A DNA stretch of 64,000 nucleotides from positions 62,001-126,000 of the forward strand of contig NZ_JAGFNP010000007.1 of the NCBI RefSeq assembly GCF_017592475.1. The letters are read 5' to 3'. This document shows positions 56,538 through 64,000 of the stretch, piece after piece. The notes below the pieces were generated by a model. The model had not been told where the DNA came from and made no database searches. It was given only the letters and a program-made list of their open reading frames with translations. The stretch comes from Glycomyces niveus. Lineage in GTDB: Bacteria > Actinomycetota > Actinomycetes > Mycobacteriales > Micromonosporaceae. Position 1 is the first letter of the stretch. Each line of letters starts with the position of its first letter. The position numbers were made by a program, and so were the translations under genes.

Positions 56538-56543
56538 TGTCAA
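56538..56543 (-). promoter_or_regulatory. -35 element of the second GH6 promoter
   Basis: A perfect TTGACA on the minus strand (56543-56538). The -10 is weak (CAAACT at 17 bp). Confidence 0.5.
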
Positions 56544-56691
56544 GGGTCTCGATCCCGGAGAATCCAGATTTTTCCCTTTGGCGGCAACTATGGCGACTCA
56601 CGGTATTAGCCCGACTTCAGAAAGTGAACAAATGCCCTCAATGGAACAAATCCACTCCACATTGGAAATGATCATGCCCGGGCGGCGAAAA

Positions 56692-56733
56692 AGCCCGCGC
56701 CCCCTCCTGCTCATGCGGGCGGCGGCGCGGGCT
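56692..56733 (-). terminator. Intrinsic terminator of bldC
   Basis: A 10-bp stem AGCCCGCGCC / GGCGCGGGCT with a T run after it on the minus strand, about 165 bp past the bldC stop. An outer AAGCCGGT.CC / GG.ACCGGCTT hairpin at about 56769-56838 ends in TTTT as well. Confidence 0.65.
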
Positions 56734-56898
56734 CGAAAGTTCCGCGGCGTCGGGGCCAGGCACGCGAAAAGCCGGTACCGGGCGCGTCCTTCCTCGGCCG
56801 TGTGCGGACGTGGGGCGCTGCGCGGGACCGGCTTGTGCCGGACGGTCGTTCAGTTCACGGAATCGCGGTCGCTGAGGCGGCCGCGCGTTACGGCTGGG

Positions 56899-57129
56899 CT
56901 AGCAGGGCACTGCCGTTAACTGGGCACTGCCGGACTCGAAGGTGGCCTGGGCTCCAGAATCACCCTCGAGCAGGGCCCGCACTTCCGACTCGCGGAACCG
57001 ACGGTGCCCGCCCGGTGTGCGTATGCTCCCGATCCGGCCTGCGGCGGCCCAGCGCGTCACGGTCTTGGGATCGACTCGGAACAGTGTGGCCACTTCGCCT
57101 GGTGTGAGTAGGCGGTCCTCGGTCTCCAT
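56899..57129 (-). CDS. bldC: BldC-type developmental regulator
   Basis: A 76-residue single MerR-like DNA-binding domain. L-L-T-P-G-E-V-A-T-L-F-R-V-D-P-K-T-V-T-R-W-A and S-I-R-T-P-G-G-H-R-R-F-R-E-S-E-V-R-A-L-L are almost the canonical BldC sequence. In Streptomyces BldC binds direct repeats cooperatively and delays sporulation and secondary metabolism. ATG 57129 with GGAGGAAG upstream is the start. The final 15 or so residues after the domain are variable. Divergent from the Lrp gene. Confidence 0.93.
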   Translation of the reverse strand: METEDRLLTPGEVATLFRVDPKTVTRWAAAGRIGSIRTPGGHRRFRESEVRALLEGDSGAQATFESGSAQLTAVPC

Positions 57130-57167
57130 GATTTCTTCCTCCCCGTGATGAAGACTCACTTCGTGCG

Positions 57168-57196
57168 TTAAACCCATTACACCACTATTCAGTCAA
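57168..57196 (-). promoter_or_regulatory. Possible bldC promoter
   Basis: TTGACT (57196-57191), 17 bp, GTTTAA (57173-57168) on the minus strand, 39 bp before the bldC start. Confidence 0.35.
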
Positions 57197-57343
57197 ACCT
57201 GCCATGAGTTCTTGGACATACTTTCGGCTGGTAGGTATTGCCTGAAAGTACCACGCGTATGGCAACGACGCTCTGGGCTGAATCCGACGCTCTAGGAGTA
57301 CGCGGGTATGAGGTAGGCACAGGGCGCAAGTGGCAACTCTGGT

Positions 57344-57349
57344 TATCCT
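57344..57349 (+). promoter_or_regulatory. Candidate leaderless -10 element (TATCCT)
   Basis: TATCCT 6 nt before the GTG at 57356 of the Lrp gene, with no Shine-Dalgarno. Confidence 0.5.
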
Positions 57350-57355
57350 CGACGA

Positions 57356-57817
57356 GTGGACGAGATCGACCAGACCATCGTGAACCTTCTGCGCACCGAC
57401 GGGCGTACCTCCTACGCCGAACTGGCGCGGAGGGTCGGTCTCACCGCGCCCTCGGTGCAGGACCGCGTCACCAAACTGGAGAAGAACGGCGTCATCGCCG
57501 GCTACCGCGCCGTCATCGACTCCGAGGCCATAGGGCTCGGCATCACCGCGCTCATCGGCATCATCCCCGACAACGCCGCCGACCATCACGACATCTGCGA
57601 ACGCCTGCGCGCCATTCCGCAGATCGAGTCGTGCTATTTCCTCGCCGGCGTCGAGTGCTATCAACTCAAGGTGCGGGTGCCCAAGATGGGCGATCTCGAA
57701 CGGCTCATCCACCGCGTCGGCGCGATTCCCGGTGTGGCCCAGACGCGCACCACCATCACCCTCTCGACCAAGTGGGAGGACCGGCCCCAGCCCGTCCCGT
57801 ACGAGCAGGAGGACTGA
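57356..57817 (+). CDS. Lrp/AsnC family transcriptional regulator
   Basis: 153 residues. The N-terminal HTH is D-E-I-D-Q-T-I-V-N-L-L-R-T-D-G-R-T-S-Y-A-E-L-A-R-R-V-G-L and S-V-Q-D-R-V-T-K-L-E. The RAM (ligand-sensing) domain follows from about residue 65. The complete Lrp length argues against truncation. The GTG start fits the TATCCT element. The stop abuts the ATG of the PLP enzyme, so it most likely controls that gene in response to cysteine or a related amino acid, as CyuR/DecR does in enterics (inference). Confidence 0.88.
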   Translation: MDEIDQTIVNLLRTDGRTSYAELARRVGLTAPSVQDRVTKLEKNGVIAGYRAVIDSEAIGLGITALIGIIPDNAADHHDICERLRAIPQIESCYFLAGVECYQLKVRVPKMGDLERLIHRVGAIPGVAQTRTTITLSTKWEDRPQPVPYEQED

Positions 57818-58888
57818 ATGCGCTCCGTCGACCGGGCACGCCCGCGGCAGTGGACCAACTGGGCGATCACCGCGGTGGAAGCCGATGCGAACCGCTCGGC
57901 CGACACCCACCTGCTGCCCTTCCCGCTGCCCGCCGAGTGGGGCGTCGACCTCTACCTCAAGGACGAGTCGACCCACCCGACCGGCTCGCTCAAGCACCGG
58001 CTCGCGCGCTCATTGTTCCTCTACGCCATCTGCAACGGCTGGATCGACGAGGGCACGCCGGTCATCGAGGCCTCCAGCGGCTCGACCGCCGTGAGCGAGG
58101 CGTACTTCGCGCGCATGCTCGGGCTGCCGTTCACCGCCGTCATGCCGGAGTCGACGAGCGCCGCCAAGATCGCGCTCATCGAGTCGTACGGCGGCAAGGC
58201 GCACCTGGTGCGCGAGGCCGGCGAGGTCTGCGCCGAGGCCGAACGGCTCGCCGCCGAGACCGGCGGACACTTCATGGACCAGTTCACGTACGCCGAGCGG
58301 GCCACCGACTGGCGCGGGAACAACAACATCGCCGAGAGCGTGTTCGAGCAGATGCGGCTCGAGCGGCACCCGGTCCCAGCGTGGATCGTGGTCGGCGCGG
58401 GAACGGGCGGGACCTCGGCGACCATCGGGCGGTACGTGCGGTTCCGCAAGCACGCCACCAGCCTGTGCGTGGTCGACCCCGAGCACTCGGCGTTCTTCGA
58501 CGGGTGGCGCGAGGGCGACCCCGAGGCGACCGCGGAGCGCGGCTCGCGCATCGAGGGGATCGGGCGGCCGAAAGTCGAGCCGTCGTTCATCCCCGAGCTC
58601 GTGGACCGCATGGTGAAAGTGGACGACGCCGAGTCGATCGCGTGCGTGCGCTGGGCCTCGGCGCGGCTGGGACGGCGCCTCGGCGGTTCGACCGGGACCA
58701 ACCTCGTCGCGGCGCTCGCGCTCATCGCGGAGATGCGCGAGGCCGGGCGCGGCGGCAGCATCGTGACCCTGCTGTGCGACTCGGGGCAGCGGTACGGCGG
58801 CACCTACTTCGACGACGACTGGGTCGCGGCCCAGGGCATCGACCTCGACGCGGCGAGAGCGAGACTCGCCCCGCTGCTGCCGGCCTGA
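57818..58888 (+). CDS. PLP-dependent cysteine synthase-family enzyme (possible cysteine desulfhydrase)
   Basis: 356 residues, fold-type II PLP enzyme. T-G-S-L-K-H-R carries the PLP lysine near residue 54 (in place of the K-D-R of cysteine synthases). S-S-G-S-T-A-V-S is the phosphate loop (S-x-G-N-x replaced by S-S-G-S-T). [10 protein letters not shown] binds the PLP phosphate. L-L-C-D-S-G-Q-R-Y is conserved. These changes resemble Cds1-type cysteine desulfhydrases rather than CysK. Its ATG directly follows the Lrp stop, with AGGAGG 6 nt upstream, so it is the Lrp target. Confidence 0.82.
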   Translation: MRSVDRARPRQWTNWAITAVEADANRSADTHLLPFPLPAEWGVDLYLKDESTHPTGSLKHRLARSLFLYAICNGWIDEGTPVIEASSGSTAVSEAYFARMLGLPFTAVMPESTSAAKIALIESYGGKAHLVREAGEVCAEAERLAAETGGHFMDQFTYAERATDWRGNNNIAESVFEQMRLERHPVPAWIVVGAGTGGTSATIGRYVRFRKHATSLCVVDPEHSAFFDGWREGDPEATAERGSRIEGIGRPKVEPSFIPELVDRMVKVDDAESIACVRWASARLGRRLGGSTGTNLVAALALIAEMREAGRGGSIVTLLCDSGQRYGGTYFDDDWVAAQGIDLDAARARLAPLLPA

Positions 58889-59061
58889 CGGGGGCCAGTG
58901 CGCCGCCGCCTGCCTGAGGGCGAGACTCGCACCACTTCCGCCAGCGTGAAACCGCTGTCTTGTCAGTCCCCCGCGCCAAAGTGGAGCCCAACGGTCCCCT
59001 GGGTGGGTGGGGGTTGGGGATGGTACTCGGCCTCAGGTAGTAGCCGCCCGCCGCTCAGGTC

Positions 59062-59091
59062 TTGTGCGAACGTTTGCCTTGAGGCTACGAT
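59062..59091 (+). promoter_or_regulatory. Candidate promoter of the CBM13-CE12 gene
   Basis: TTGTGC, 18 bp, TACGAT, with a LacI-like palindrome GCGAACGTTTGC in the spacer. About 140 bp before the ATG. Confidence 0.4.
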
Positions 59092-59187
59092 GCTCCAAAA
59101 CACATCGAAATGTATAAGTATGTAAAACCTTTGGCGCACCCGGCACCGCTCGAGGTCCTTCGCAGGGGCTCGCGAACCGCGCGATTC

Positions 59188-59199
59188 TGAATCGTTTCA
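59188..59199. promoter_or_regulatory. Shared palindromic motif TGAATCGTTTCA
   Basis: TGAA-T-CG-T-TTCA, a LacI-type 12-bp near-palindrome (TGAA/TTCA arms and CG centre pair; the A/T positions do not). Its exact reverse complement lies before the next pectin gene at 60658. Confidence 0.6.
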
Positions 59200-59230
59200 C
59201 CGCCGCGTGCCCTTCTTCGAAGGAGCAGAC

Positions 59231-60490
59231 ATGACCCATCCGTCGGACCACCCGAACCCCTTCGGCGCCAAACTCTCCCGCCGCTCCCTCGGCCTCCTCG
59301 CCGGGCTCGGCGCGGGCGCCGCCACGGGCGGCCTCCTCGGCGCGGGCACCGCGGGCGCCGCCTTCACCCCCGGCACCTGGTACGTCCTCCAGAACCGCTA
59401 TAACGGCCTCGCCCTCGAGATCGACGGCGCCTCGACCGCCAACGGCGCCAAGCTCGTCCAGCGCCAGCGCAGCTACGCCGCCGCCCAGCAGTTCCGCTTC
59501 GTCGACGCCGGCGGCGGCTACTACCGCATCGAGGCGCGCCACTCCGGTCTCGCCCTCGACGTCTACGCCAAGTCCACCGCCAACGGCGCCGACATCGTCC
59601 AGTGGACGGGCAACGGCGGCACGAACCAGCAGTGGCAGATCATCGACGACGGCACCTGGCTCCGCTTCGTCAACCGCAACTCCGGCAAGGCCCTCGACGT
59701 CTGGGAGTGGAACATCGCCCTGGGCTCGCGCCTGTCCCAGTACGACAACGGCGGCGGCCAGAACCAGCAGTGGAAGCCCGTCCCCGCCGACGCCGCGCCC
59801 GCCTCCGGCAATCCGACGATCTACATCGCCTCCGACTCCACCGCCCAGACCTACAACTCCTCGGCGTACCCGATGACCGGCTGGGGCCAGAAGCTCGGCG
59901 TCTTCATGGACGCCAACACGCGCATCGCCAACCACGCCATCGGCGGCCGCTCCTCGCGCTCCTTCATCGAGCAGGGCCGCCTCACCACGATCCTCAACGC
60001 GATCCAGCCCGGCGACTACCTCTTCGTCCAGTTCGGGCACAACGACGCTAGCACTGGCAACCCCGAGCGCTACACCTCGCCCGCCGACTACAAGATGTAC
60101 CTGCGCGACCACTACATGGCCGGGGCCACCGCCAAGGGCGCGATCCCGGTGCTGCTCACCCCGGTCAACCGCCTCGACTACAACACCTCGACCGGCCAGT
60201 TCAACGAGTCGTTCGCGGCCTACGGCGCGAAGGTCCGCGAGCTGGTCGCGGAGACCGGCGTGCGCTTCATCGACCTCGGCGCGCGCTCGCGTTCCTACCT
60301 CAACCTCATCACCCCCGCCAAGGCCCAGGCCGAGGTGTTCATGCACCTCGCGGTCGGGGAGTACCCGAACTACCCGAACGGCCTCGCCGACTCCACGCAC
60401 TTCCACGAGTACGGCGCGACCCAGATGGCGCGCCTGGTCTCCGAGGGCGCGAAGGCCCTCGGCGGCGCCCTGGGCCCCCACGTCCGCTGA
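59231..60490 (+). CDS. Tat-exported rhamnogalacturonan acetylesterase with CBM13
   Basis: 419 residues. A twin-arginine signal (L-S-R-R-S-L-G-L-L-A) with a Gly/Ala helix, cleaved near A-G-A-A. Ricin-type CBM13 at about residues 45-185, with Q-x-W-type repeats (Q-Q-F-R, Q-Q-W-Q, Q-Q-W-K) and three lobes. A CE12 SGNH hydrolase at 190-415: A-S-D-S-T-A-Q-T-Y (nucleophile Ser), G-G-R-S-S-R-S-F (oxyanion Gly), F-G-H-N-D (Asn) and D-S-T-H-F (Asp-x-x-His pair). It removes acetyl from rhamnogalacturonan I of pectin. GAAGGAGC precedes the ATG. Confidence 0.9.
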   Translation: MTHPSDHPNPFGAKLSRRSLGLLAGLGAGAATGGLLGAGTAGAAFTPGTWYVLQNRYNGLALEIDGASTANGAKLVQRQRSYAAAQQFRFVDAGGGYYRIEARHSGLALDVYAKSTANGADIVQWTGNGGTNQQWQIIDDGTWLRFVNRNSGKALDVWEWNIALGSRLSQYDNGGGQNQQWKPVPADAAPASGNPTIYIASDSTAQTYNSSAYPMTGWGQKLGVFMDANTRIANHAIGGRSSRSFIEQGRLTTILNAIQPGDYLFVQFGHNDASTGNPERYTSPADYKMYLRDHYMAGATAKGAIPVLLTPVNRLDYNTSTGQFNESFAAYGAKVRELVAETGVRFIDLGARSRSYLNLITPAKAQAEVFMHLAVGEYPNYPNGLADSTHFHEYGATQMARLVSEGAKALGGALGPHVR

Positions 60491-60499
60491 TCCGCACCG

Positions 60500-60540
60500 G
60501 CGGGTCCGCGGCGCCGCCCTCACGGGCGCCGCGGACCCGC
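60500..60540 (+). terminator. Strong terminator after CE12 gene
   Basis: A perfect 16-bp stem (60500-60515 with 60525-60540), 9-nt loop, 10 bp past the stop. Confidence 0.8.
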
Positions 60541-60585
60541 AACCCTCCGGAATCCCACCGGGCTTCTCACATGTATCGACATGTA

Positions 60586-60614
60586 TTGACTTTTCAAGTT
60601 CCACTCGGTACGGT
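60586..60614 (+). promoter_or_regulatory. Promoter of the CE12-PL11 gene
   Basis: TTGACT, 17 bp, TACGGT, giving a 5' leader of about 120 nt to the ATG at 60743. ACATGTAT is directly repeated just upstream (60570-60585). Confidence 0.6.
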
Positions 60615-60657
60615 CCCTCTTGGTAGTAAACGCTTGCCCCGCAATCGACCGCCGAAT

Positions 60658-60669
60658 TGAAACGATTCA
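60658..60669. promoter_or_regulatory. Shared palindromic motif (reverse complement of TGAATCGTTTCA)
   Basis: TGAAACGATTCA, in the leader of the CE12-PL11 gene. Identical to the 59188 site read on the other strand. Confidence 0.6.
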
Positions 60670-60742
60670 TATCATCGTGATCTACCACGATTCGGTCCCC
60701 TTGCCCGGCGGGCACCCTCCTCCTCTCACTACGGAAGTGACC

Positions 60743-63700
60743 ATGAGGCCCACAGCTCCTCCTCCGGCCTCCCGGTGGCGCCGCACCCTAGCGGTGCTGG
60801 CGGCCGGGGCCACCGCGCTCGCGGGCGTCCTCACCGCGGGCGCCCCCTCACAAGCCCAGGACGACGGCATCACCGTCTACCTCGCCTCGGACTCCACCGT
60901 CCAGACCTACGACCCCTACTGGGAGCCGCAGGCCGGATGGGGCCAGGTGATCGACCGCTACTTCGACGAGAACGTGCGCGTAGAGAACCACGCGATCGGC
61001 GGCCGCTCCTCGCGCTCCTTCATCGAGCAGGGCCGCCTCGACGCGATCCTGAACGAGATCCAGCCGGGCGACTACCTGTTCGTCCAGTTCGGCCACAACG
61101 ACGCCACCGCCTCGGTCCCCGAGCGGTACACCTCGCCTGACGACTACAAGAGGTACCTGCGGGACCACTACATCGCGGGCGCGATCGAGAAGGGCGCCGT
61201 CCCGGTGCTCGTCACGCCCGTCTCGCGCCGCAGCTTCAACGCCGAGACCGGCCAGTTCAACGTGTCCTTCGGCGACTACGTGAACAAGGTCTACGAGCTC
61301 CACGAGGAGACCGGCGTCGCCATGGTCGACCTCTCGGCCTCCTCCCGCGCCTACCTCAACGAGATCGGCCCCGAGGAAGCCAAGTCGGTGTTCCTGCACG
61401 TCCCGGCCGGGGTCTACCCGAACCGGCCCAACGGCACCGCCGACGACACGCACTTCCAGGAGTACGGCGCCATCCAGATGGCCCGCCTGGTCGCCGAGGA
61501 GACCGCCACCCTCGGCCTCCCCTTGAGCGAGCACGTCGTCGACGTCGCGCCCCCGGCCTCGGTTCCGGCCGCGCCCACCGGACTCAAGGCCGCCACCGTC
61601 GCCAACGCCAGCGTGACCCTCAACTGGAACACCGCCGACGACGCCGACATCTACCGCGTCTTCGTGCGCGAGCCCGGTGGCGCATGGCGCCTCGGCTCCA
61701 CCGCCACGGTGGGCGTCGGCCGCGTCTCCGGCCTCAAGGAGGACACGGCCTACGAGTTCGCCGTCGCGGGCGTCAACGGCAAGGGCGAAGGCGGGAAGTC
61801 CGCGTCCCTCACCGTCACCACCGCGACCGCCGGCTTCAAGTACGACTTCGGCCCGGCCTCGCAGACCGTGGCCCCGGGCTACACCGAGGTCAACCGCGGC
61901 ACCGCCTACACGGCCGAACGCGGCTACGGCTTCACGACCGACATGTCCACCGCGATCGACCGCGACCGCGGCGTCACGACCGACCCGGTCGGCAGCGACT
62001 TCGTGGCCTGGTTCGGCGGCTCCTACGACTTCGCCGTCGACGTCGCGGACGGCCTCTACACCGCCCGCGTCATCACCGGCGACTACGTCGGCTCGGCGCG
62101 CGCGAACGTCAAGTTCGAGGGCGTCGACTACGGCGCGGCCAACGCCGCCTCGAGGTCGATCCTCACCAAGGACTTCGAAGGCATCACCGTCGAAGACGGC
62201 CAACTCGACATCAACATCTCCGGCCAGACCGGGCACCTCAACGGCCTCGAGCTCACCCGCATCGGCGACGTCCCCGGCGGCGGGAACGAAGGCCCCGACG
62301 AGCCGTGCACCGAATGCGCCGAGCAGATCGAGAGCCTCGACCGCGCCCCCGTCGCCGTCAGCGTCGAAGGCGGGAACTTCCTGAGCTGGCGCAGCCTCGC
62401 GCTCGACCCGGAAGGCCTGGCGTTCAACGTCTACCGCGACGGCCGGCTCATCACGCCCGAGCCGACGCAGCTGACCAACCTCACCGACCAGGGCGGCACC
62501 GCGAACTCGACGTACTGGGTCGCCACCGTCGCCGAAGGCGTCGAGACCGGTTACACCAAGGCCTTCGAGGTCTGGAACGACCAGTACATCGACATCGACA
62601 TGGAGCGACCCGAAGGCGGCACGACCCCCGACGGCGTCGCGTACACGTACGCGCCGAACGACGCGGCCGTGGCCGACGTGGACGGCGACGGCGTCTACGA
62701 GATCATCCAGAAGTGGGACCCGTCCAACTCCAAGGACAACTCCCGCAGCGGCTACACCGGCAACGTCTACATCGACGCGTACACCCTCAGCGGCGAACGC
62801 CTGTGGCGCATCGACCTCGGCAGGAACATCCGGGCCGGGGCGCACTACACGCAGCTCGTCGCCTACGACCTCGACTCCGACGGCAAGGCCGAAGTCGCGC
62901 TCAAGACCGCCGACGGCACCGTCGACGGCGAGGGCAACGTCATCGGCGACGCCGCCTCGGACCACCGCGGCACCGACGGCCGCGTGCTCAAGGGCCCCGA
63001 GTACCTGACGATCTTCAACGGCCAGACCGGCGCCGCCATGGAGACCGCCGACTGGGCGCCCGCGCGCGGCGACATCTGCTCGTGGGGCGACTGCTACGGC
63101 AACCGCGGCGACCGCCTCATGCTCGCCGTCGCCTACCTCGACGGCGTGCACCCGTCCCTGATCACCAACCGCGGCATCTACGCCAAGACCGAGATCACCG
63201 CCTGGAACTGGGACGGCGACAACCTGCCGCAGCTGTGGAACTTCAGCTCCGACCGCTGGGGCGGCAAGTACGCGGGCCAGGGCAACCACCAGATGTCCAT
63301 CGCCGACGTCGACGACGACGGGCGCGACGAGATCGTGTTCGGCGCCATGACGATCAACGACGACGGGACGCCGCTGTACTCGACCGGCCTCGGCCACGGC
63401 GACGCGCTGCACGTCTCCGACTTCGACCCCTCCAACGAGGGCCTGGAGATCTTCAGCCCGTTCGAGTGCATGTCGTGCTCGGGCAACAAGGCCGGCGCGT
63501 TCCGCGACGCCGACACCGCCGAAGTCCTCTGGTCCATCCCGGGCACCAAGGACACCGGCCGCGGCACTTGCGGCGACATCGACCCGAACTACGCGGGCGC
63601 CGAATGCTGGGCCGTCTCGACCACCGGCGCGTGGAACGCCCGCGAGGGCGCGCTGCACGCCGCCGACGGCACCCTCATCGGCACTTCGATCCCGTCGGCG

Positions 63701-64000
63701 AACTCGATGGTCTGGTGGGACGGCGACCTCGGCCGCGAGATCTTCGACCACGAGTTCAACGAACCCGACTACGTCCCGGTCTACCCGTACATCGCGGAAT
63801 GGGACCACGAGACCGGCGCCCAGGAGGAGATCTTCACCCCCGAGGGCGTCGACACCAACAACGGCACCAAGGGCAACGCGGTCCTCACCGGCGACCTGCT
63901 CGGCGACTGGCGCGAGGAGGTGATCCTGCGCAAGGAGTCCAACGACGGCGTGCGCCTGTTCACCACCACGATCGCGTCCGACCACGCCCTGCCGACGCTG
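60743..64000 (+). CDS. Secreted CE12-Fn3-PL11 rhamnogalacturonan acetylesterase/lyase fusion, 3' truncated by window
   Basis: At least 1086 residues, open to the window end. Sec signal (R-R-T-L-A-V-L-A-A-G ... S-Q-A-Q, residues 1-38). CE12 domain (about 41-265): A-S-D-S-T-V-Q-T-Y with nucleophile Ser51, G-G-R-S-S-R-S-F, F-G-H-N-D, D-D-T-H-F. A fibronectin III domain (271-360). A galactose-binding/malectin-like domain (365-509) starting F-K-Y-D-F-G-P. A PL11 rhamnogalacturonan lyase beta-propeller from about 526: Y-A-P-N-D-A-A-V-A-D-V-D-G-D-G, Q-K-W-D-P-S-N-S-K-D-N-S, H-Y-T-Q-L-V. GGAAGTGACC precedes the ATG. One chain both deacetylates and cleaves the same pectin backbone. The C-terminus and any later domain are not seen. 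Confidence 0.88.
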   Translation, partial: MRPTAPPPASRWRRTLAVLAAGATALAGVLTAGAPSQAQDDGITVYLASDSTVQTYDPYWEPQAGWGQVIDRYFDENVRVENHAIGGRSSRSFIEQGRLDAILNEIQPGDYLFVQFGHNDATASVPERYTSPDDYKRYLRDHYIAGAIEKGAVPVLVTPVSRRSFNAETGQFNVSFGDYVNKVYELHEETGVAMVDLSASSRAYLNEIGPEEAKSVFLHVPAGVYPNRPNGTADDTHFQEYGAIQMARLVAEETATLGLPLSEHVVDVAPPASVPAAPTGLKAATVANASVTLNWNTADDADIYRVFVREPGGAWRLGSTATVGVGRVSGLKEDTAYEFAVAGVNGKGEGGKSASLTVTTATAGFKYDFGPASQTVAPGYTEVNRGTAYTAERGYGFTTDMSTAIDRDRGVTTDPVGSDFVAWFGGSYDFAVDVADGLYTARVITGDYVGSARANVKFEGVDYGAANAASRSILTKDFEGITVEDGQLDINISGQTGHLNGLELTRIGDVPGGGNEGPDEPCTECAEQIESLDRAPVAVSVEGGNFLSWRSLALDPEGLAFNVYRDGRLITPEPTQLTNLTDQGGTANSTYWVATVAEGVETGYTKAFEVWNDQYIDIDMERPEGGTTPDGVAYTYAPNDAAVADVDGDGVYEIIQKWDPSNSKDNSRSGYTGNVYIDAYTLSGERLWRIDLGRNIRAGAHYTQLVAYDLDSDGKAEVALKTADGTVDGEGNVIGDAASDHRGTDGRVLKGPEYLTIFNGQTGAAMETADWAPARGDICSWGDCYGNRGDRLMLAVAYLDGVHPSLITNRGIYAKTEITAWNWDGDNLPQLWNFSSDRWGGKYAGQGNHQMSIADVDDDGRDEIVFGAMTINDDGTPLYSTGLGHGDALHVSDFDPSNEGLEIFSPFECMSCSGNKAGAFRDADTAEVLWSIPGTKDTGRGTCGDIDPNYAGAECWAVSTTGAWNAREGALHAADGTLIGTSIPSANSMVWWDGDLGREIFDHEFNEPDYVPVYPYIAEWDHETGAQEEIFTPEGVDTNNGTKGNAVLTGDLLGDWREEVILRKESNDGVRLFTTTIASDHALPTL

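Larger units (their letters stand above)
56378..56898. other. Regulatory intergenic region between GH6 and bldC
   Basis: 521 bp with no gene. From the GH6 side it holds the CebR-like box, a TTGACA promoter and two hairpins serving bldC. The short open frames here lack coding bias. Confidence 0.6.
58889..59230. other. Intergenic region with CE12 promoter
   Basis: 342 bp with no gene. It contains TTGTGC (59062-59067) and TACGAT (59086-59091) 18 bp apart, a GCGAACGTTTGC palindrome (59066-59077) in that spacer, an AT-rich stretch (59095-59130), and the TGAATCGTTTCA motif. Nothing else is apparent. Confidence 0.5.

Noticed and set aside
56470..56919. 149-codon open frame between the GH6 and bldC genes
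   Set aside because: No ribosome site or coding bias. It overlaps the operator, the promoter and two hairpins.
60848..63985. 1045-codon open frame on the minus strand
   Set aside because: It is antisense to the CE12-PL11 gene, which has clear domains on the plus strand. The minus frame is Val/Ala/Gly/Asp/Arg-rich shadow sequence with no motif.
1..64000. tRNA, rRNA, CRISPR arrays, intact transposases
   Set aside because: Intergenic regions were read on both strands; none shows a cloverleaf with CCA end, repeat-spacer pattern or transposase motif.

Overview
The window is high-G+C DNA with GC-rich third codon positions and GTG/TTG starts. It carries a BldC-type regulator, a bS22-like mini ribosomal protein, DUF2516 and a CebR-type cellulose operator. 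Together these point to a filamentous, plant-polymer-degrading actinomycete. A Glycomyces-like organism is my guess, not something the sequence proves. No tRNA, rRNA, CRISPR array or intact insertion sequence was found.

Region 1 (1-33.5 kb) is a large cell-wall glycopolymer locus beginning just after the 3' end of topA. It contains: (a) a GT4 glycosyltransferase and a LicC-like nucleotidyltransferase; (b) rmlA-rmlB-rmlD, two TarS-like GT2 enzymes and rmlC, for dTDP-L-rhamnose supply and polymer glycosylation; (c) a convergent block with two more GT2 paralogues, two membrane-anchored TagF-like polymerases and a fused CDP-ribitol synthase (cytidylyltransferase plus reductase), which suggests a ribitol-phosphate teichoic acid; (d) an aminotransferase, oxidoreductase, UDP-sugar dehydrogenase, N-acetyltransferase and 2-epimerase that match the five Wbp steps to a UDP-diacetamido-uronic acid; (e) four GT4 enzymes with two small half-glycosyltransferase-like proteins between and after three of them. 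The organism therefore appears able to make both a teichoic and a teichuronic-type polymer. No ABC exporter, flippase or polymerase of the Wzy type is visible here.

Region 2 (33.5-45.4 kb) is housekeeping: proline dehydrogenase, a membrane-anchored HELGH peptidase, a small HTH protein, a bS22-like peptide, DUF2516, HtpX, an isolated nuoKLMN block (complex I membrane arm only), and a divergent tetR/NmrA-like pair around a strong inverted repeat.

Region 3 (45.5-52.6 kb) begins with a patch of broken genes (signal-peptide fragment plus a GntR effector-domain remnant) and an AAA ATPase/DUF234 gene behind an AT-rich array of three palindromes. These look like a small insertion hotspot. After them come the MqnP/MqnL menaquinone pair and a drug-efflux MFS gene with its TetR regulator and a candidate operator.

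Region 4 (52.6-64 kb) is plant cell wall degradation. Two tandem GH6 cellulases have identically spaced promoters and CebR-like boxes. Then come bldC, an Lrp regulator with a cysteine desulfhydrase/synthase-like enzyme, a Tat-exported CBM13-CE12 rhamnogalacturonan acetylesterase, and a very large secreted CE12-Fn3-PL11 fusion that runs off the window end. The two pectin genes share a 12-bp palindrome in their leaders. Short TANNNT hexamers 6-7 nt before several start codons suggest that leaderless transcription is common in this genome.
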